From NCBI GenBank assembly GCA_937958005.1, contig CALGOB010000039.1, positions 1 through 53,876 of the forward strand: a stretch of 53,876 bases of DNA, in the 5' to 3' direction. The translations under genes were made by a program, and so were the position numbers. The stretch is from an uncultured Cyclobacteriaceae bacterium. GTDB lineage: Bacteria > Bacteroidota > Bacteroidia > Cytophagales > Cyclobacteriaceae. This document shows positions 53,101-53,876 of the stretch, in pieces; position 1 is the first letter of the stretch, and every line of letters begins with the position of its first letter. The notes below the pieces were generated by a model. The model saw only the letters and a list, made by a program, of their open reading frames with translations, was not told the origin of the DNA and searched no databases.

Positions 53101-53443
53101 CTCTTGTTTTATCTTCAAACTTTAGCTCACCTTTATTTTCATAAAGCCTATTGGCCTGTTGATTCCCTGTAAAAATCAGGTCTTCATACCCATCATTATT
53201 TAAATCAGCAACTCCTACGCCGGCTCCATTGTAGAAATAATCAAAATCAAATATATTTTCGTGAGTAGCAATATCTTCTTTTACAAGGTTCGCAAAGGTA
53301 ATCCCTGACTGTTCGGCTTCTACCTTTTCAAAAACAGGAAGTTTTTCTGTTATCTCAGGGGCAGTAATATCAGGCAATTCCTGATCACAAGCTGTAGCAA
53401 GCACTAAAAAAATAAATAATACCTTCAGAAATAGATTGCGCAT
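50120..53443 (-). CDS. FG-GAP/VCBS-repeat lipoprotein with ASPIC/UnbV domain
   Basis: 1107 residues from the ATG at 53443; a GTG nine bases upstream is also in frame, but the ATG gives a normal lipoprotein leader. The lipobox is LVLATAC (Cys about 19). Many FG-GAP calcium-loop repeats follow (VADLNNDGYEDL, VDINQDGWLDI, FDYDKDGDLDAL, DFNEDGWLDI, DFDKDGRQDL), predicted to form beta-propellers. An ASPIC/UnbV domain around residues 525-610 contains GYLSAVQNMAHFGLG. It is a surface-exposed protein; relatives often accompany SusC/SusD pairs, but none is in the window. Confidence 0.85.
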   Translation of the reverse strand: MRNLFLKVLFIFLVLATACDQELPDITAPEITEKLPVFEKVEAEQSGITFANLVKEDIATHENIFDFDYFYNGAGVGVADLNNDGYEDLIFTGNQQANRLYENKGELKFEDKTRGSGINQGKGWASGVTFVDINQDGWLDIYICQGGLRSEEQRKNRLLINQKDMTFTEEAAAYGLADASISTQAVFFDYDKDGDLDALVMNENPFFGYEPHKFQEILKEKKEYLHQSSCHFYENINGKFRDISFKAGLLRPAFGLGLVVNDFNEDGWLDIYMTNDYYLPDVLYINDTKGGFVDETKKRMDQISFFGMGVDVADINNDELEDIFVLDMAMADHYKAKTRMASMDTKQFDLLVNEYNYQPQYMYNSLQLKGGNQLYRNISQLTDLSKTDWSWAVLMADFNHDEQKDIFVSNGYKKFAIDNDIRVGVRLAKNVFKGNVPLDVKKRLHDRMPSEKVENVIFKNNGKLEFTKTTKEWGLNHQSFSNGSAYADLDNDGDLELIVNNIDDPAFLYKNLSVEQKRGNYLNVVSEPLKENFAKVSISYDGKKQVYRNGRVRGYLSAVQNMAHFGLGNIKKIDTLKVEWPSGKIAKLYNVRANQKVALKESDFLLEKDQNNEESQKIFEPLDLAAIGVNFQHKENEYDDFEQESLLPYKQSTLGPFITAGDLNGDGQDDLIVGGASGQATRLFLKVKDKFIPKDSKVFELDKAHEDMESVLFDYDQDGDQDLYIVSGGNGSEPNSPIYKDRLYLNDGNGAFSKSNIPLLDGAYSGKSVTSLDFDKDGRQDLVIGNRIIPHQYPKHVPSVLYRNTSAGLVDVTEKLIPALRNFGIVNKVISTDFNADGWPDLMVVGEWTSIGLFKNDQGKFVDVSTEYGLAEEKGWWFTVAETDVNNDGLPDYVLGNIGLNSKYKTDKEKPLKVFAKDFDENGSWDLVLSQKYKGSYVPFRGRQCSSEQMPFIAKKFETFESFAKASLVDVYGDELDNAYQREVNNFHSLVLINQEGASFQKTKLPIEAQLAPVLSCQSIDINQDGFQDLILGGNIYNTEVETPRLDAGIGTVLISNQENDYEILNYQETGLVINGNVKSIKIVETSEGKILIAGKNNDYLSGFKLR

Positions 53444-53616
53444 CTTTATCACTCATTGAATTCAGTTTACAATTTATTAAAAGTAATTTTAACTCCCTCT
53501 AAAAACTAAATTTTCATTTAAATCACTAATTATAAAACGAATGGAAAAACCATTTTAATGTCTTGTTTAACATGACTTTGGAATAGCTTTAGGTAAACAA
53601 AGACTTTAGATTAGAC

Positions 53617-53757
53617 ATTATCAAGATTGGTTTTGGTATAGACAAAACTCCTTCTATATTTCACTTTTCTGAGCCTGTCAAAGTAATTACTAATTATTTG
53701 TTGATAAAATTGAGCAAAAAGGTAACAAAGCAACCATAATCACTCTACCGTGATAAA
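53617..53757 (-). repeat. Element C, copy 2, joined to MITE copy 5
   Basis: Carries the ATTATCA and ACCGTGATAA ends and the interior of copy 1 (19348-19492) on the opposite strand, with a few bases lost near the left end. It abuts MITE copy 5. Upstream, 53444-53616 shows no gene. Confidence 0.75.
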
Positions 53758-53767
53758 CTCTATTTAA

Positions 53768-53876
53768 CCCGAGTGATGCCTTAGACTTTTAAGAGAAAAT
53801 CATAAATAGCTGTTAGATAGCTGCTTAAATTCTGATTTGCAACGCAGACATAGTCTCCATTATGGTGAGTAGGAAA
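53768..53876 (+). repeat. MITE-like element A, copy 5 (cut by the window edge)
   Basis: Starts CCCGAGTGATGCC after TTTAA (53763-53767) and matches the first 109 bases of the other copies. The right end is outside the window. Confidence 0.85.

Noticed and set aside
280-53876. Recurring ~180-base sequences as a possible CRISPR or rRNA-derived signal
   Set aside because: Copies are 10-20 kb apart, single, and flanked by target duplications. There are no short regular repeats with spacers, so it is a dispersed element.

Overview
The window looks like a chromosomal segment of an AT-rich Bacteroidota, most likely Cytophagales or a close relative. The evidence is the type IX secretion (T9SS) signature, with a long-form PorU sortase and a secreted protein carrying a C-terminal sorting tail. 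Other support comes from the Bacteroidota-specific -7 promoter box TAnnTTTG, the near absence of Shine-Dalgarno sites, a PadR/PspC-GIN operon and a pinensin-type RiPP leader. I saw no rRNA, tRNA, CRISPR array, prophage or transposase. Genus cannot be fixed from the sequence alone.

Layout. 1-7.2 kb: the start of rlmB (minus), a SAM methyltransferase, a PAP2 phosphatase and the long-form T9SS sortase PorU. 7.4-15 kb: a padR-pspC operon with a possible operator, then a 1242-residue T9SS cargo protein. 15.4-18.9 kb: a beta-barrel protein, an elaA-type acetyltransferase behind two exbD genes, a hypothetical protein, ferritin and an unlisted 38-residue Cys-rich small protein. 19.5-25.2 kb: a cobalamin riboswitch driving a tightly packed minus-strand cobinamide-salvage operon. 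Its order is btuB remnant, BtuF-like protein, Cys-rich CWC/DUF5522 protein, cobU, PP-loop ATPase, cobT, cobS, cobC. 25.3-33.1 kb: ettA, a DUF349 protein, a DUF2795 protein, ispD-queA, a MacB/FtsX-type permease and recA. 33.5-40 kb: an aminopeptidase, a PhoB/PhoR-like pair, an RluA-type pseudouridine synthase and rplM-rpsI-rpsB-tsf. 40-50 kb: an orphan pinensin-like lanthipeptide precursor, a Zn-dependent phospholipase C/S1-P1-like protein, rpsT, radC, a DUF1684 protein and pheT-coiled coil-zapA-rny. 50.1-53.4 kb: a decayed GntR regulator and a large FG-GAP/UnbV lipoprotein.

The intergenic DNA is the least ordinary part. (A) A 176-bp, near-palindromic, MITE-like element occurs five times; the four complete copies have identical length and 5-bp TTTAA/TTAAA target duplications. 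(B) A ~96-110-bp element made of three compact hairpins occurs four times, in two length variants. (C) A ~145-bp element with TTATCACGGT ends is twice found joined to element A. (D) A single 161-bp element has 18-bp inverted ends and a TTTA duplication. No transposase for any of them is in the window, so they would have to be mobilised in trans.

How genes work together: the cob operon is a riboswitch-controlled corrinoid salvage unit whose outer-membrane receptor gene has collapsed to a plug-domain stub. The translation block (rplM, rpsI, rpsB, tsf, rpsT, pheT, ettA) and the housekeeping genes (recA, radC, zapA, rny, queA, ispD) are ordinary. Several genes have a -7 box exactly four bases before the ATG, which predicts leaderless transcripts.
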